Assembly: GCA_963761475.1 (NCBI GenBank)
Contig: CAVXGT010000019.1
Coordinates: 806,001 to 870,000 of the forward strand
DNA: 64,000 nt
Reading direction: 5' to 3'
From: Ga0077555 sp963761475
Lineage (GTDB): Bacteria; Pseudomonadota; Alphaproteobacteria; Rhizobiales; Hyphomicrobiaceae
The notes below the pieces were generated by a model. That model searched no databases and was not told the origin of the DNA. It was given only the letters and a program-made list of their open reading frames with translations. The translations under genes were made by a program, and so were the position numbers. Positions 17,943 through 26,284 of this stretch are shown in pieces. The stretch's first letter is position 1; each line of letters starts with the position of its first letter.

Positions 17943-18602
17943 TCAGGGATAAAGGCGCTCCCTGCTCCAGGGCTGGTCAGGCGCTGGGCGACGGAAGACG
18001 ACGCGATCGTGCAGGCGAAACGGCCGGTCATGCCACAGCTCTATCTCGGAGGGCGTAATGCGAAAACCGGACCAGTGCGGCGGTCGGGGGATCTCGCCTA
18101 CGGGATAGCGTGCAGTATAGCGGGCCACGGCCTTCTCGAGGGCGAAGCGGCTTTCGAGCGGTCGCGATTGGGCGGAGGCCCAGGCGCCCAGACGTGAGCC
18201 GCGCGCGCGGCTTGCGAAATAGGTATCTGCCTCAGCGTCGGTGACATCGGTGACGCGGCCGCGCACGCGGATCTGGCGGCGCAGCGATTTCCAGTGGAAG
18301 CAGAGTGCGGCCTTGCCGGCAGCGGAGAGCTCGCGACCCTTGGCGCTTTCGAGGTTCGTGTAGAAGACGAAGCCGCGCGATGTGCCGCTCTCCGGCCCAT
18401 CCAGGCCCTTGAGGAGGACCATACGGACGTTGGGTAGGCCATCGGTGTCGACGGTTGCGAGCGCCATGGCATTGGGGTCGTTGGGCTCGGAGCGGGTGGC
18501 CTCAGCCAGCCAGGCCTCGAAGAGGGCGAATGGATCGTCTGCGTTGGTGAAATCGGCGGCCGGGGTGGCGCCGGAGGTTTGATGCGGGCTGTCGCTGCTC
18601 AT
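17943..18602 (-). CDS. pdxH: Pyridoxamine 5'-phosphate oxidase
   Basis: A 219-residue FMN oxidase that converts pyridoxamine or pyridoxine phosphate to pyridoxal phosphate. Family blocks seen are AMALATVDTDGLPNVRMVLLK, FVFYTNLESAKGREL, AALCFHWKSLRRQIRVRG, SRARGSRLGAWASAQS and the C-terminal PPHWSGFRITPSEIELW ending RLYP, all in the expected order. The Arg and His that bind the phosphate and the PLP ring are within these blocks. It stands alone, convergent with the amidase gene and divergent from the surface protein gene. The many PLP enzymes in the window (SerC, class III transaminase) depend on its product. Confidence 0.97.
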   Translation of the reverse strand: MSSDSPHQTSGATPAADFTNADDPFALFEAWLAEATRSEPNDPNAMALATVDTDGLPNVRMVLLKGLDGPESGTSRGFVFYTNLESAKGRELSAAGKAALCFHWKSLRRQIRVRGRVTDVTDAEADTYFASRARGSRLGAWASAQSRPLESRFALEKAVARYTARYPVGEIPRPPHWSGFRITPSEIELWHDRPFRLHDRVVFRRPAPDQPWSRERLYP

Positions 18603-18740
18603 CGGTGGTCCTCTATCGCGTTAACCCTGCAGGACGTCGAGAAACGTAAACGCCCCATTAACCTGTTCCAGCCACACTTCCTGGCTACGGTCTTGTGCAT
18701 GACCGCATAGTCCCTGTGTATCAGTGGTGTCGAGTTTCGC

Positions 18741-19220
18741 ATGCGTCATTGCTTCAGTCACTTGTGCTCACTGCGTTTGGATACGGCTGCCGTTGCGGCG
18801 TTGGCGCTGGCGCTCGGTTCATGGGCCCCACATGCGTCAGCAGAGCCGGGCCAACGGCCGGTGCTGGATGGAGCCAACTCCATCACAGACAGCGCGGACG
18901 GCCTTCAGATCGGCTCGGATAGCTCCAAGCCGTCGACGCGCACAACCGTCATCCGGCCCTGGTTCGATCGAAATGACGAGGCGGCCGCGCTTGAAGCCGT
19001 GCAGGTCGCGTTGACCGAGGTGGGCGACGGCTCGAGCTACGTCTGGTACCGGCAGGGTGGGCGGCTCTCGGGCATCGTGCAGCCAACGCAGTCGTTCGAG
19101 GATCTGCTCGGCCGGGTCTGTCGTCACATCAACGTCAAGCTTTCGATCGGTGCCTACTCGCGCAATACCTCGGCGATTGCCTGCCGCAAGGCGGATGGCT
19201 CGTGGGTTATCGACGGCTGA
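18741..19220 (+). CDS. Secreted surface protein, RT0821/Lpp0805-like C-terminal domain
   Basis: A 159-residue exported protein with an N-terminal hydrophobic segment after a basic start (LRLDTAAVAALALALGSWAPHASA). The C-terminal 80 residues (SSYVWYRQGGRLSGIVQPTQSFED, LLGRVCRHINVKL, ACRKADGSWVI) match the pattern of the 17-kDa-antigen/RT0821-type surface proteins. In that group a glycine-zipper region usually precedes this domain, but here the glycine zipper is missing. Two Cys (VCRH, IACRK) could form a disulfide. Function is unknown, and an envelope location is inferred. The upstream 138 bases separate it from the divergent pdxH. Confidence 0.6.
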   Translation: MRHCFSHLCSLRLDTAAVAALALALGSWAPHASAEPGQRPVLDGANSITDSADGLQIGSDSSKPSTRTTVIRPWFDRNDEAAALEAVQVALTEVGDGSSYVWYRQGGRLSGIVQPTQSFEDLLGRVCRHINVKLSIGAYSRNTSAIACRKADGSWVIDG

Positions 19221-19305
19221 GGCGTTGTTGATTGGTGGCGTTCAGCAAAGGTTGCTCGCGGCGACCCAGAGGCATCCCCGTAGAACGTTCGCCGTTGGGC
19301 GTATT

Positions 19306-20043
19306 TCAGGCCGTGCGGGCCTTCCGGATCAAAGCCAGCGCGGCTGCGGGGTCGATGCGGCCATCGTAGAGCGCGCGGCCGGTGATGGCGCCTTCCAGAC
19401 GGGCGTTCTCAGGCTTGAGTAGCTCTGTGACGTCATCGATCGAGGCGAGGCCTCCCGAGGCAATGACGGGGATCGACGTTTCAGCGGCGAGGGCTGACGT
19501 CGCCGGCAGATTGAGACCCTTCAGGATGCCGTCGCGTTCGATGTCGGTGTAGATGATGGCGGCAACGCCGGCGTCCTCGAAGCGTTTCGCGAGGTCGACA
19601 GCCGTCAGCTCCGAGGTCTCTGCCCAGCCTTCGACGGCAACTCGGCCGCCCTTGGCATCGATGCCGACGGCAACGCGGCCCGGAAATGCCTTTGCAGCAG
19701 TTCTCACGAGTGCGGGATCGCGAACGGCGATGGTGCCCAGGATGACACGGGCGATGCCCTTTTTGAGCCAGGCTTCGATGGTTGCCATGTCGCGGATGCC
19801 GCCGCCGAGCTGCACCGGCATGCGGACTGCTGCGAGAATGGCGTCGACGGCTGCGGCGTTGACCGGCCGACCGGCGAATGCGCCATTGAGATCAACGATA
19901 TGCAGGTATTCAAAGCCCTGGCGCTCGAAGGTGGCGGCCTGGGCTGCGGGATCGTCGTTGAAGACGGTGGCGGCATCCATCTCGCCGAGCTTGAGGCGGA
20001 CGCACTGGCCATCCTTGAGGTCGATCGCGGGGAAAAGGATCAT
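19306..20043 (-). CDS. hisA: Phosphoribosylformimino-5-aminoimidazole carboxamide ribotide isomerase
   Basis: A 245-residue (beta/alpha)8 barrel isomerase of histidine synthesis (ProFAR to PRFAR). It begins MILFPAIDLKDGQCVRL with the catalytic Asp in the first strand. It has the phosphate-binding GGGIRD and the second half-barrel motif IYTDIERDGILKGLN with the second catalytic Asp, then IASGGLASIDD. The length and blocks are complete. It is alone here on the minus strand. In related bacteria hisA normally follows hisH, but in this window hisB and hisH lie about 30 kb away on the other strand. Confidence 0.96.
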   Translation of the reverse strand: MILFPAIDLKDGQCVRLKLGEMDAATVFNDDPAAQAATFERQGFEYLHIVDLNGAFAGRPVNAAAVDAILAAVRMPVQLGGGIRDMATIEAWLKKGIARVILGTIAVRDPALVRTAAKAFPGRVAVGIDAKGGRVAVEGWAETSELTAVDLAKRFEDAGVAAIIYTDIERDGILKGLNLPATSALAAETSIPVIASGGLASIDDVTELLKPENARLEGAITGRALYDGRIDPAAALALIRKARTA

Positions 20044-20170
20044 GGCGTTCTAGCGTCCCATGCGCTGGGCCAGACGCCGGATTGTGAGGTCCAACCGTCA
20101 ATCGGCCTTGAGATTGCTCGATTTTGTGGACATCTTTGGAACGAAACCGGAATTGAGGTCAAGCGTTGCG

Positions 20171-20485
20171 ATGATGCAGACATTGGTGGAGGCTGAGGAG
20201 GGTCACCGTTCCTCGGGGGCGCTGACGGAGCGGGATGCCATCGAGATCTGGATCGCGCGGTGGCTGCGCGTCAGGCCGAAGCATCTGGCGCAGCGTTATA
20301 ATTGCGATTCCCGGCGGCTCTATGAGATCTGGTGGGGGCATCGCTTTCCGGGTTCCCGGCGCAAGGCCGAGCAACTCTTTCGCGAGCGCTATCCAGCGAA
20401 CGTCGAGCGCACGGGATTTGGCTACAAGCGCATTCCCCGGGTCGCGGCCAGCGAGGAGCGGCTGCAACTCAAGCTGTTCGAGTGA
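20171..20485 (+). CDS. Conserved-looking small basic protein, possible DNA-binding
   Basis: A 104-residue basic protein whose centre reads IWIARWLRVRPKHLAQRYNC followed by DSRRLYEIWWG. This looks like a helix-turn-helix in which AQRYNCDSRRLYEIW would be the recognition region. The C-terminal part is rich in Arg/Lys and ends LQLKLFE. I start at the ATG at 20171. The open frame extends 111 bases further up but into sequence overlapping the hisA promoter. No family was recognised. It lies just upstream of the tRNA-Gly gene. A transcription-factor role is a guess from the helix pattern only. Confidence 0.5.
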   Translation: MMQTLVEAEEGHRSSGALTERDAIEIWIARWLRVRPKHLAQRYNCDSRRLYEIWWGHRFPGSRRKAEQLFRERYPANVERTGFGYKRIPRVAASEERLQLKLFE

Positions 20486-20605
20486 GGTTTTGTGCTGCCA
20501 TGCCGGGCGGATGCGCCTGCCATGGGGGCTCGCGGGCTCGCTACGCCCGATCCACTTGCGGGTCTCGGCTGCGGAGGGTAAGTGTTGCTGGCGCCGCTTG
20601 GCAGC

Positions 20606-20680
20606 GCGGGCGTAGTTCAGTGGTAGAACGTCAGCTTCCCAAGCTGAATGTCGTCGGTTCGATCCCGATCGCCCGCTCCA
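20606..20680 (+). tRNA. tRNA-Gly (anticodon CCC)
   Basis: A complete cloverleaf. The acceptor stem is GCGGGCG paired with CGCCCGC, and the D arm contains AGTGGTAGA. The anticodon stem is TCAGC / GCTGA with loop TTCCCAA, so the anticodon is CCC and it reads GGG codons. The T arm is GTCGG TTCGATC CCGAT. The discriminator is T and CCA is encoded (20678-20680). Confidence 0.96.
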
Positions 20681-20901
20681 TATCCGCGCCATGATCCGCG
20701 ATGCTGAATTCTTGATACTGCGTCACCATGTGCTGCAAACTGCGGCTTTGCGCCGTTTGCCGGCGGGGTCGATCGGCGCGTATGTTTGTCCGGACAAATC
20801 GCTAGCTCGCCTCAGGGCATCGAGTACATGCTGCCGAACCGCGAGAGTGAACCGGGGGAACGGGCGGCCCCGCATCAGACGAGGATGAGGAACACCACAC
20901 C

Positions 20902-22542
20902 ATGGTCACGCTAGCAGAGCGCCAAACGTCTGCCGCAAAGAGCAAAGACGTCGATTTCGATGCGATCATCGTCGGCGCGGGCATTTCGGGCATGTACCAG
21001 CTGCTGCGGCTGCGGGAGCTTGGCCTCAAGGTGCGCGTTCTGGAAGCTGGCACCGGTGTCGGCGGTACGTGGTACTGGAACCGGTATCCGGGGGCGCGAT
21101 TCGATTCCGAGAGTTATTCTTACGCCTACTCGTTCTCCAAGGAGCTGCTGGAGGAGTGGAACTGGTCGGAGCATTTCGCACCGCAGTCTGAGACGCTGCG
21201 CTACCTCAACTACGTCGCGGACAAGTTCGACCTCAGGCGCGACATCCAGTTCCAATCGCGGGTGACGTCGGCGCATTGGCAGGAGGAGGGGCGGTGCTGG
21301 CGGATCGCAACGGAAGACGGACGCGAACTTTCCAGCCGCTACCTGATTACGGCGATCGGCCCACTTTCGGCGCCGACCATGCCGCGTATCGAAGGCGTCG
21401 GGTCGTTCAAGGGCGAGTCCTATCACACCGCGCACTGGCCGCACGAGCCCGTCAGTTTCGAAGGTAAGCGCGTCGCTGTGATCGGCACCGGCGCGACGGG
21501 TGTGCAGACGATCTCGGAAGTGGCCAAGACGGTCGGCCATCTCACCGTATTCCAGCGCACGCCCAACTGGTGCAAGCCGCTCAACAACGGCAAGATCGCA
21601 GAAGAGGAGCAGGCAGCGCTGAAGGCGCGCTATCCGGAGATCTTCAAGCGGTGCCAGGATTCGTTCGCGTGCTTCCTGCATACGCCGGACCCGCGCAGTG
21701 CCCTCGAGGTCACGGCGGAGGAGCGTGAGGCATTCCTCGAGAAGCAGTACAATTCGCCGGGCTTCGGCATGTGGCAGGGCAATTTCCGCGACATGCTGAC
21801 GGACCGTGAAGCCAACCGGTTGATCTCGGAGTTCGTCGCCCACAAGATTCGCCAGCGGGTGAAGGATCCCAAGACGGCCGAGAAGCTCATTCCGAAGAAC
21901 CATGGTTTCGGCACCCGGCGCGTGCCGATGGAGACCAAGTACTACGAGGTCTACAACCAACCCAACGTCGAGCTTGTCGACATCAACGAGACGCCGATCG
22001 AGCGGGTCACGGAAGCCGGGATCAAGACCAGCGACCGGCAGTTCGAATTCGACATGATCATCTATGCGACTGGTTTCGATGCCGTCACGGGGAGCTTCGA
22101 TCGCATCGATCTGCGCGGCAGCGACGGCGTCAGCCTCAAGAGCAAGTGGGACAACGGCATCGAGACCTTCCTCGGCGTTCTGGTCGAGGGCTTCCCGAAC
22201 ATGATGATGCTCGTCGGCCCGCACACGGCGCTCGGCAACATTCCCCGCAGCATCGAGTACAACGTCGACTGGGTGACGCGGATGATCGAGCATGCGCAAC
22301 GCCATCGCTACACGCGGATAGAGGCCAGCGAGGCCGCGGTGGCGGAGTGGACGGGTTTCGTCGCCTCCAAGGCCGAGGGGTTGCTCTCGAATGAGATTGA
22401 TTCGTGGATGACGGGCGTCAACAGCAACATCGACGGGCGACAGGTCCGGCGGCTGATGCGGTATTCGGGAAGTGCGCCTGACTATCGCAAGTGGTGCAAC
22501 CGGGTGGCCGACGGGGGTTTTAAAGAGATCGAGGCATCGTAG
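20902..22542 (+). CDS. Baeyer-Villiger-type flavin monooxygenase
   Basis: A 546-residue FAD/NADPH monooxygenase of the cyclohexanone/phenylacetone monooxygenase group, which inserts oxygen next to a ketone to give an ester or lactone. It has the FAD Rossmann motif GAGISG (residues 25-30) and GTWYWNRYPGARFD. The class-defining fingerprint FKGESYHTAHWP is at 169-180, and the NADPH motif GTGATG is at 195-200. Later IYATGFDAVTGSF and a Trp-rich C-terminus follow. A GAGGATGAGG stretch lies 12-20 bases before the ATG. It is a single gene ending in a strong terminator, so substrate context is limited. The convergent transaminase gene is not obviously related. Confidence 0.93.
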   Translation: MVTLAERQTSAAKSKDVDFDAIIVGAGISGMYQLLRLRELGLKVRVLEAGTGVGGTWYWNRYPGARFDSESYSYAYSFSKELLEEWNWSEHFAPQSETLRYLNYVADKFDLRRDIQFQSRVTSAHWQEEGRCWRIATEDGRELSSRYLITAIGPLSAPTMPRIEGVGSFKGESYHTAHWPHEPVSFEGKRVAVIGTGATGVQTISEVAKTVGHLTVFQRTPNWCKPLNNGKIAEEEQAALKARYPEIFKRCQDSFACFLHTPDPRSALEVTAEEREAFLEKQYNSPGFGMWQGNFRDMLTDREANRLISEFVAHKIRQRVKDPKTAEKLIPKNHGFGTRRVPMETKYYEVYNQPNVELVDINETPIERVTEAGIKTSDRQFEFDMIIYATGFDAVTGSFDRIDLRGSDGVSLKSKWDNGIETFLGVLVEGFPNMMMLVGPHTALGNIPRSIEYNVDWVTRMIEHAQRHRYTRIEASEAAVAEWTGFVASKAEGLLSNEIDSWMTGVNSNIDGRQVRRLMRYSGSAPDYRKWCNRVADGGFKEIEAS

Positions 22543-22600
22543 CGATTGTACTGCGCCAGGCGCGCGCTTGCCGCCCGCTGGTCGTGGTGCCGCAATGCCG

Positions 22601-22635
22601 AAGGCCCGCAGCGCCATGTGCGCTGCGGGCCTTTT
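22601..22635. terminator. Strong intrinsic terminator between convergent genes
   Basis: A perfect 14-base-pair stem, AAGGCCCGCAGCGC (22601-22614) against GCGCTGCGGGCCTT (22620-22633), closes a five-base loop. A short T-run follows on the plus strand and the AA on the other side gives TT on the minus strand. It can therefore end both the monooxygenase and the transaminase transcripts. Confidence 0.9.
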
Positions 22636-22669
22636 GCTTGTTTCTGAAAGGCCTTTACGCGCGCCGCCG

Positions 22670-24055
22670 TCAGGCGTCGCTGCCCTCCTTGGTGAGCCAG
22701 TCCTGGGCGCGGTCGAGGGCGCGCGTGAGTATATCGAACATCTCGTTGATATCGTCGGGCTGGACGACCAGAGGCGGGCACAGTGCAATGGTATCGCCGG
22801 CGACGGCGCGACAGATGAGGCCGCCTTCCTGAGCCATGGTGGCCACCCTGGTGCCGACGCCCTTGCGGGGATCGAAGGCGGTGCGGGCGTCCTTGTCGCG
22901 GACGAGCTCGATGCCGCCGATGAGGCCAGTGCCGCGTGTCTCGCCGACGAGGGGGTGATCGCGCAGCGCGGCCATGCGGGCCTGGAACACAGGCGCCACC
23001 TTCTGGACGTGGCCGACGATGTTCATGCGCTCATAGATCTCAAGCGTCTTGACCGCGACAGCAGCGGCGACGGGGTGGCCTGAATAGGTGAAGCCGTGCG
23101 CAAACATGCCGATCTTCTTGCTCTCGTCGACCATCGCTTCGTACACCGGCTCGGAGACGGTGACGGCGCCGAGCGGCATGTAGGCGGACGTGATCGCCTT
23201 GGCCATGGAGATGCTGTCGGGCTTGATGTCGAGCGTGTCGCAGCCCCACATGTTACCGGTGCGCCCGAAGCCGCAGATCACCTCATCGGCGATCATGCGG
23301 ATGTCGTAGCGGGCGAGCACCGCCTGCATTTTCGGGAAGTATCCCTTCGGTGGCACCACGACGCCGCCGGCACCCATGATCGGCTCGGCGATAAAGGCTG
23401 CGATGGTGTCGGGATCCTCCGCGAGGATCAGCTCCTCGAGGTCGCGGGCGAGGCGATCGGCAAACTCGTCCTCGGTCTCGCCGGGTGCGCCGTTGCGGTA
23501 GAAGTGGGGCGCGGACGTGTGAATGACGCGCGCCATCGGCAGGTCGAAGTCGGAATGGAAGACCGGCAATCCCGTGAGGCTCGCGGATGCGATGGTGACG
23601 CCGTGATAGGCTCGTTGGCGCGAGATGATCTTCTTCTTCTTCGGCAGGCCGCGGGCGTTGTTGTAATACCAGGAGAGCTTGATCTGGGTGTCGTTGGCCT
23701 CGCTGCCGGAGCTGGTGAAGAAGATCTTCGACGTCGGTGAAGGTACGATTTCCTTGAGCTTCTCGGCGAGTTGGATTGCAGGCTCGTGGCTGCGACCACC
23801 GAACAGGTGGGTGAAGGAGAGTTTCTCCATCTGCTCGCGGGCAGCCTCGATCAGTTCGGCGTTGCCGTAGCCGAGGCTGGTGCACCAGAGCCCCGCAAGG
23901 CCCTCGATGTAGCGCTTGCCGTCGGCATCCCAGACATGCACGCCCTTGCCCTTTTCGATGACGAGCGGGCCGGTGGTGCGGTGGGTCGCCAGATTTGTCG
24001 TGGGGTGCAGCAGCGCCTCGACGTCACGGGCCGCGAAATTTGTCAGTGTAGCCAT
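22670..24055 (-). CDS. Class III (omega-amino acid:pyruvate-type) aminotransferase
   Basis: A 461-residue PLP-dependent class III transaminase. Features are LWCTSLGYGN near the N-terminus, the cofactor phosphate loop SSGSEANDTQIKL, RAYHGVT, the acidic PLP-ring contact in IADEVICGFGRTG, and the Schiff-base Lys286 in SISMAKAITSAYMPLGA. The pattern (FTHLFGGRSHEPA, YYNNARGLPKKKKI) is that of the omega-transaminases that use pyruvate and act on beta-alanine, GABA, putrescine or similar amines. The exact donor is unresolved. I prefer the ATG at 24055 to one 24 bases upstream because MATLTNF starts the conserved region. The gene is transcribed alone and ends at the shared terminator. Confidence 0.9.
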   Translation of the reverse strand: MATLTNFAARDVEALLHPTTNLATHRTTGPLVIEKGKGVHVWDADGKRYIEGLAGLWCTSLGYGNAELIEAAREQMEKLSFTHLFGGRSHEPAIQLAEKLKEIVPSPTSKIFFTSSGSEANDTQIKLSWYYNNARGLPKKKKIISRQRAYHGVTIASASLTGLPVFHSDFDLPMARVIHTSAPHFYRNGAPGETEDEFADRLARDLEELILAEDPDTIAAFIAEPIMGAGGVVVPPKGYFPKMQAVLARYDIRMIADEVICGFGRTGNMWGCDTLDIKPDSISMAKAITSAYMPLGAVTVSEPVYEAMVDESKKIGMFAHGFTYSGHPVAAAVAVKTLEIYERMNIVGHVQKVAPVFQARMAALRDHPLVGETRGTGLIGGIELVRDKDARTAFDPRKGVGTRVATMAQEGGLICRAVAGDTIALCPPLVVQPDDINEMFDILTRALDRAQDWLTKEGSDA

Positions 24056-24171
24056 GGGGCACGACCTGTCATTTGCCAAAATCCGGGGCTAAGTGTAGTG
24101 GCGAACCGGGGACAGCACAACGCGAGATGGGCGTTGTCTGCGAATCGGGCGGGAGGGGAGCCAGGGCCGGT

Positions 24172-25041
24172 ATGAACATCGAGCAGACGCCGTTTCGCAG
24201 CCCGATGGCGGGATGGTCGCGCAACGTCGGCGTGTTTGCCGTGCAGGTGCTGGTCGTGGCCATCTTGCTGCACCGGGTGGCGTCGCTGGGAACGACGGTA
24301 ACGCTTAATTTGTTCCTGGCCGTCCTGGCGGCAGCGGTGGTGGCGATCCTGCTGGCACTCGCAGCCTTCGTCGCGATCTGGCGCGATGGGCGTCGGGGGG
24401 TGTGGAGCGCGGCGCTAGGGTTGGGGCTCGGGCTTGCAATCCTTGCCTGGCCGGCGGCGCTCATTCCCCTCTACCACAAGCTGCCGCCGATCCACGATGT
24501 GACGACGGACCCGGCGCGGCCGCCTTCATTGCAGGGGGTTGGCGCGGAACGCCAGGCGGATGCCAATCCGCTCGTCTATCCGGGCGGCGAGGTGGCGCGG
24601 ATGCAGCTCGCTGCCTATCCCGACTTGAAGCCGCTGGATGTGCAGCGGTCGGCGGAGGAGGCGTTCGAGGTCATGGGGGAGACGCTCAGGTCGCTGCGCT
24701 GGCGGGTGGTGGTGGCGCGCCTGCCGGGCGGGACGGGCAAGCCCGGCGTTTACGAGGCGGTCGACCGCACTCTCATTCTCGGCTTCTACGACGACATCGC
24801 CGTGCGAATCGACGGCAACGACCGCAGCGCGCGCATCGACGTGCGTTCCGCGTCGCGTTACGGCGTGCACGATTTTGGCCGTAACGCACAGCGAGTGCGC
24901 AAGCTGCTGAAGGCGTTCGAGGCGAACCTTGCCGCGAGTGTGGCAAGCACGGACGAGCCGGGCCGGGGCCGTCGCGGTAGAGCGCCGGAGGCTGCGTCTA
25001 AGCGGGCGAAATCCGTTCAGGGTCAAGGAGCGGGCCGGTAA
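24172..25041 (+). CDS. DUF1499 domain membrane protein
   Basis: A 289-residue protein with three hydrophobic segments in the first half (GVFAVQVLVVAILLHRVASL, LFLAVLAAAVVAILLALAAF, GLGLGLAILAWPAALIPLYH). The soluble C-terminal DUF1499 domain contains KLPPIHDVTTDPARPP, a conserved opening of this family, YEAVDRTLILGFYDDIAVRI and SRYGVHDFGRNAQRVRKLL. Known members are envelope proteins of undetermined function. I begin at 24172, where MNIEQTPF follows a GGAGGGGAG stretch. The last 44 bases overlap the end of the convergent MBL gene. Its basic Lys/Arg tail may be an artefact of that overlap. Confidence 0.85.
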   Translation: MNIEQTPFRSPMAGWSRNVGVFAVQVLVVAILLHRVASLGTTVTLNLFLAVLAAAVVAILLALAAFVAIWRDGRRGVWSAALGLGLGLAILAWPAALIPLYHKLPPIHDVTTDPARPPSLQGVGAERQADANPLVYPGGEVARMQLAAYPDLKPLDVQRSAEEAFEVMGETLRSLRWRVVVARLPGGTGKPGVYEAVDRTLILGFYDDIAVRIDGNDRSARIDVRSASRYGVHDFGRNAQRVRKLLKAFEANLAASVASTDEPGRGRRGRAPEAASKRAKSVQGQGAGR

Positions 25042-25909
25042 CGGTGACGTGCCCGTTGGCTGCGAGGCTCTCGATGTGGGCCGTGACCGACATGGACGCT
25101 GCGCGCACGAGGCGAGGGTCGAGGCCCTTGTAGACGGCGGCGACGACGTCGGCGACGCTTGTCGCGCCGCCCTTGATGCAATCGAGGATCGCCTGCTCGC
25201 GCATGCGACGGTGCACGATGAAGGCCTTTACCACGCGCTGGGGCTGCTCGATCCGGCCGCCGTGGCCGGGGAAGAAGACCTTGTCGGAGCGGGGCAGCAG
25301 TTTATCGAGCGATTTCATGTAGGCGACCATGTTGCCATCAGGTGGGGCCACGACCGAGGTGTTCCAGCCCATGACGTGATCGCCGGAGAGGAGCGCACCG
25401 GTGCCGTCGATCGAGAAGCACAGGTGGTCCGGCGCATGGCCGGGGGTGTGCAGCGCTGTCAGCGTGAAGCCCTCGCCCTCGAATCGGGTAGCGTCGGTCA
25501 TCGGTTGGTCCGGGACGAAGCTCTCGTCGGTGAACTCGCCGCCGGCGGGGCTCAGTTTGCGCTCGCCGGGATTTGCGGCCTTGCGGCCATAGCCCCAGAC
25601 GGGGGCGCCGGTTTCCGCCTTGAGGCGGGGGAGGCCATCGATGTGGTCGCGGTGGGTGTGGGTGATGATGATCGCTGTGATGCGCTGGCCTTTGGTGGCC
25701 TTGAGGATGGACTGCAGGTGGGCGTCGTCGTCGGGGCCCGGATCGATCAACGCTACGGTATTGCCGTCGCCGACGAGGTAGGTGTTGGTGCCCTTGAACG
25801 TAAACGGGCCGGGATTGTTGGCGACGATGCGGCGCAGGCCCGGCATGAGTTCGCTCGGCACGCCGTACTCGAAGTTCATCTCCTTGCGGAACGGAATGTC
25901 GTCGGCCAT
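24998..25909 (-). CDS. MBL-fold metallo-hydrolase, LACTB2/glyoxalase-II-like
   Basis: A 303-residue metallo-beta-lactamase-fold hydrolase with the dinuclear metal motif THTHRDH (H84, H86, D88, H89). Further metal ligands are in HTPGHAPDHLC and LLSGDHVMGW, and the last His is in FFPGHGGRI. The C-terminal 80 residues (FIVHRRMREQAILDCIKGGA) form the winged-helix-like domain typical of LACTB2-type proteins, some of which are RNA endonucleases. Many bacterial homologues are annotated only as MBL hydrolases. It is divergent from the argC leader and convergent with the DUF1499 gene, whose 3' end it overlaps. Confidence 0.87.
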   Translation of the reverse strand: MADDIPFRKEMNFEYGVPSELMPGLRRIVANNPGPFTFKGTNTYLVGDGNTVALIDPGPDDDAHLQSILKATKGQRITAIIITHTHRDHIDGLPRLKAETGAPVWGYGRKAANPGERKLSPAGGEFTDESFVPDQPMTDATRFEGEGFTLTALHTPGHAPDHLCFSIDGTGALLSGDHVMGWNTSVVAPPDGNMVAYMKSLDKLLPRSDKVFFPGHGGRIEQPQRVVKAFIVHRRMREQAILDCIKGGATSVADVVAAVYKGLDPRLVRAASMSVTAHIESLAANGHVTVTGPLLDPERISPA

Positions 25910-26027
25910 GTGGGGGCTCCGGCGCTTGGGGCTGATTTACTGAGCCTTTGATAGGCCATGTGTGGCAAAAGCGCGAGAGGCATGAGGATCGCCCGAGGTG
26001 CGGGACGCCATTAGGCGTGAGATGTGA

Positions 26028-26059
26028 TTGACACGGGCCCAGCACGCACCCCATATAAC
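26028..26059 (+). promoter_or_regulatory. Putative sigma-70 promoter of the argC leader transcript
   Basis: TTGACA (26028-26033) matches the -35 consensus. TATAAC (26054-26059, spacer 20) or the overlapping CATATA (26052-26057, spacer 18) would be the -10. Transcription would then start at about 26064-26066, at the AUG of the arginine-rich mini-gene, so that message would be leaderless. Confidence 0.55.
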
Positions 26060-26064
26060 CGGCC

Positions 26065-26130
26065 ATGAAACACGTGATTGCCAGGATCTGCCGACGTAGC
26101 CATCGCGCGCGCACCGCGCGGCTCCGATGA
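26065..26130 (+). CDS. Putative arginine-rich leader peptide of argC
   Basis: A 21-codon ORF, ATG to TGA. Seven of 21 residues are arginine (positions 7, 10, 11, 14, 16, 19, 21), using AGG, CGA, CGT, CGC, CGC, CGG and CGA. It starts as MKHVIAR and lies between a good promoter and an intrinsic terminator, all upstream of the arginine biosynthesis gene argC. There is no ribosome-binding site, but the predicted transcription start coincides with the AUG, as is known for the leaderless trpL mini-gene of Sinorhizobium. I infer that it senses arginyl-tRNA by ribosome stalling. GC-rich DNA favours Arg codons by chance, so conservation must decide. Confidence 0.5.
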   Translation: MKHVIARICRRSHRARTARLR

Positions 26131-26160
26131 CGGCTGCCTGAAGCCATCCGTACATCGCCG

Positions 26161-26193
26161 AGGCCGCGCTCAACTGAAAGCGTGGCCTTTTTT
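26161..26193 (+). terminator. Putative attenuator terminator upstream of argC
   Basis: The stem AGGCCGCGCT (26161-26170) pairs with AGCGTGGCCT (26179-26188), ten pairs with one G-U and an eight-base loop, followed by T at 26188-26193. Its 5' arm can alternatively pair with GCGCGGC at 26116-26122, inside the leader ORF: seven perfect pairs with 26163-26169. It ends 92 bases before the argC start and no complete gene precedes it, which fits attenuation. Confidence 0.75.
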
Positions 26194-26284
26194 GTGTCTG
26201 CAGGGCCAGAGTAGAGACAACCCTGGACCCTCGTGCCGCCACCCTCGCGCCGCATCAGGCCGCGCAACTCCGCCGGAGCCCGCC

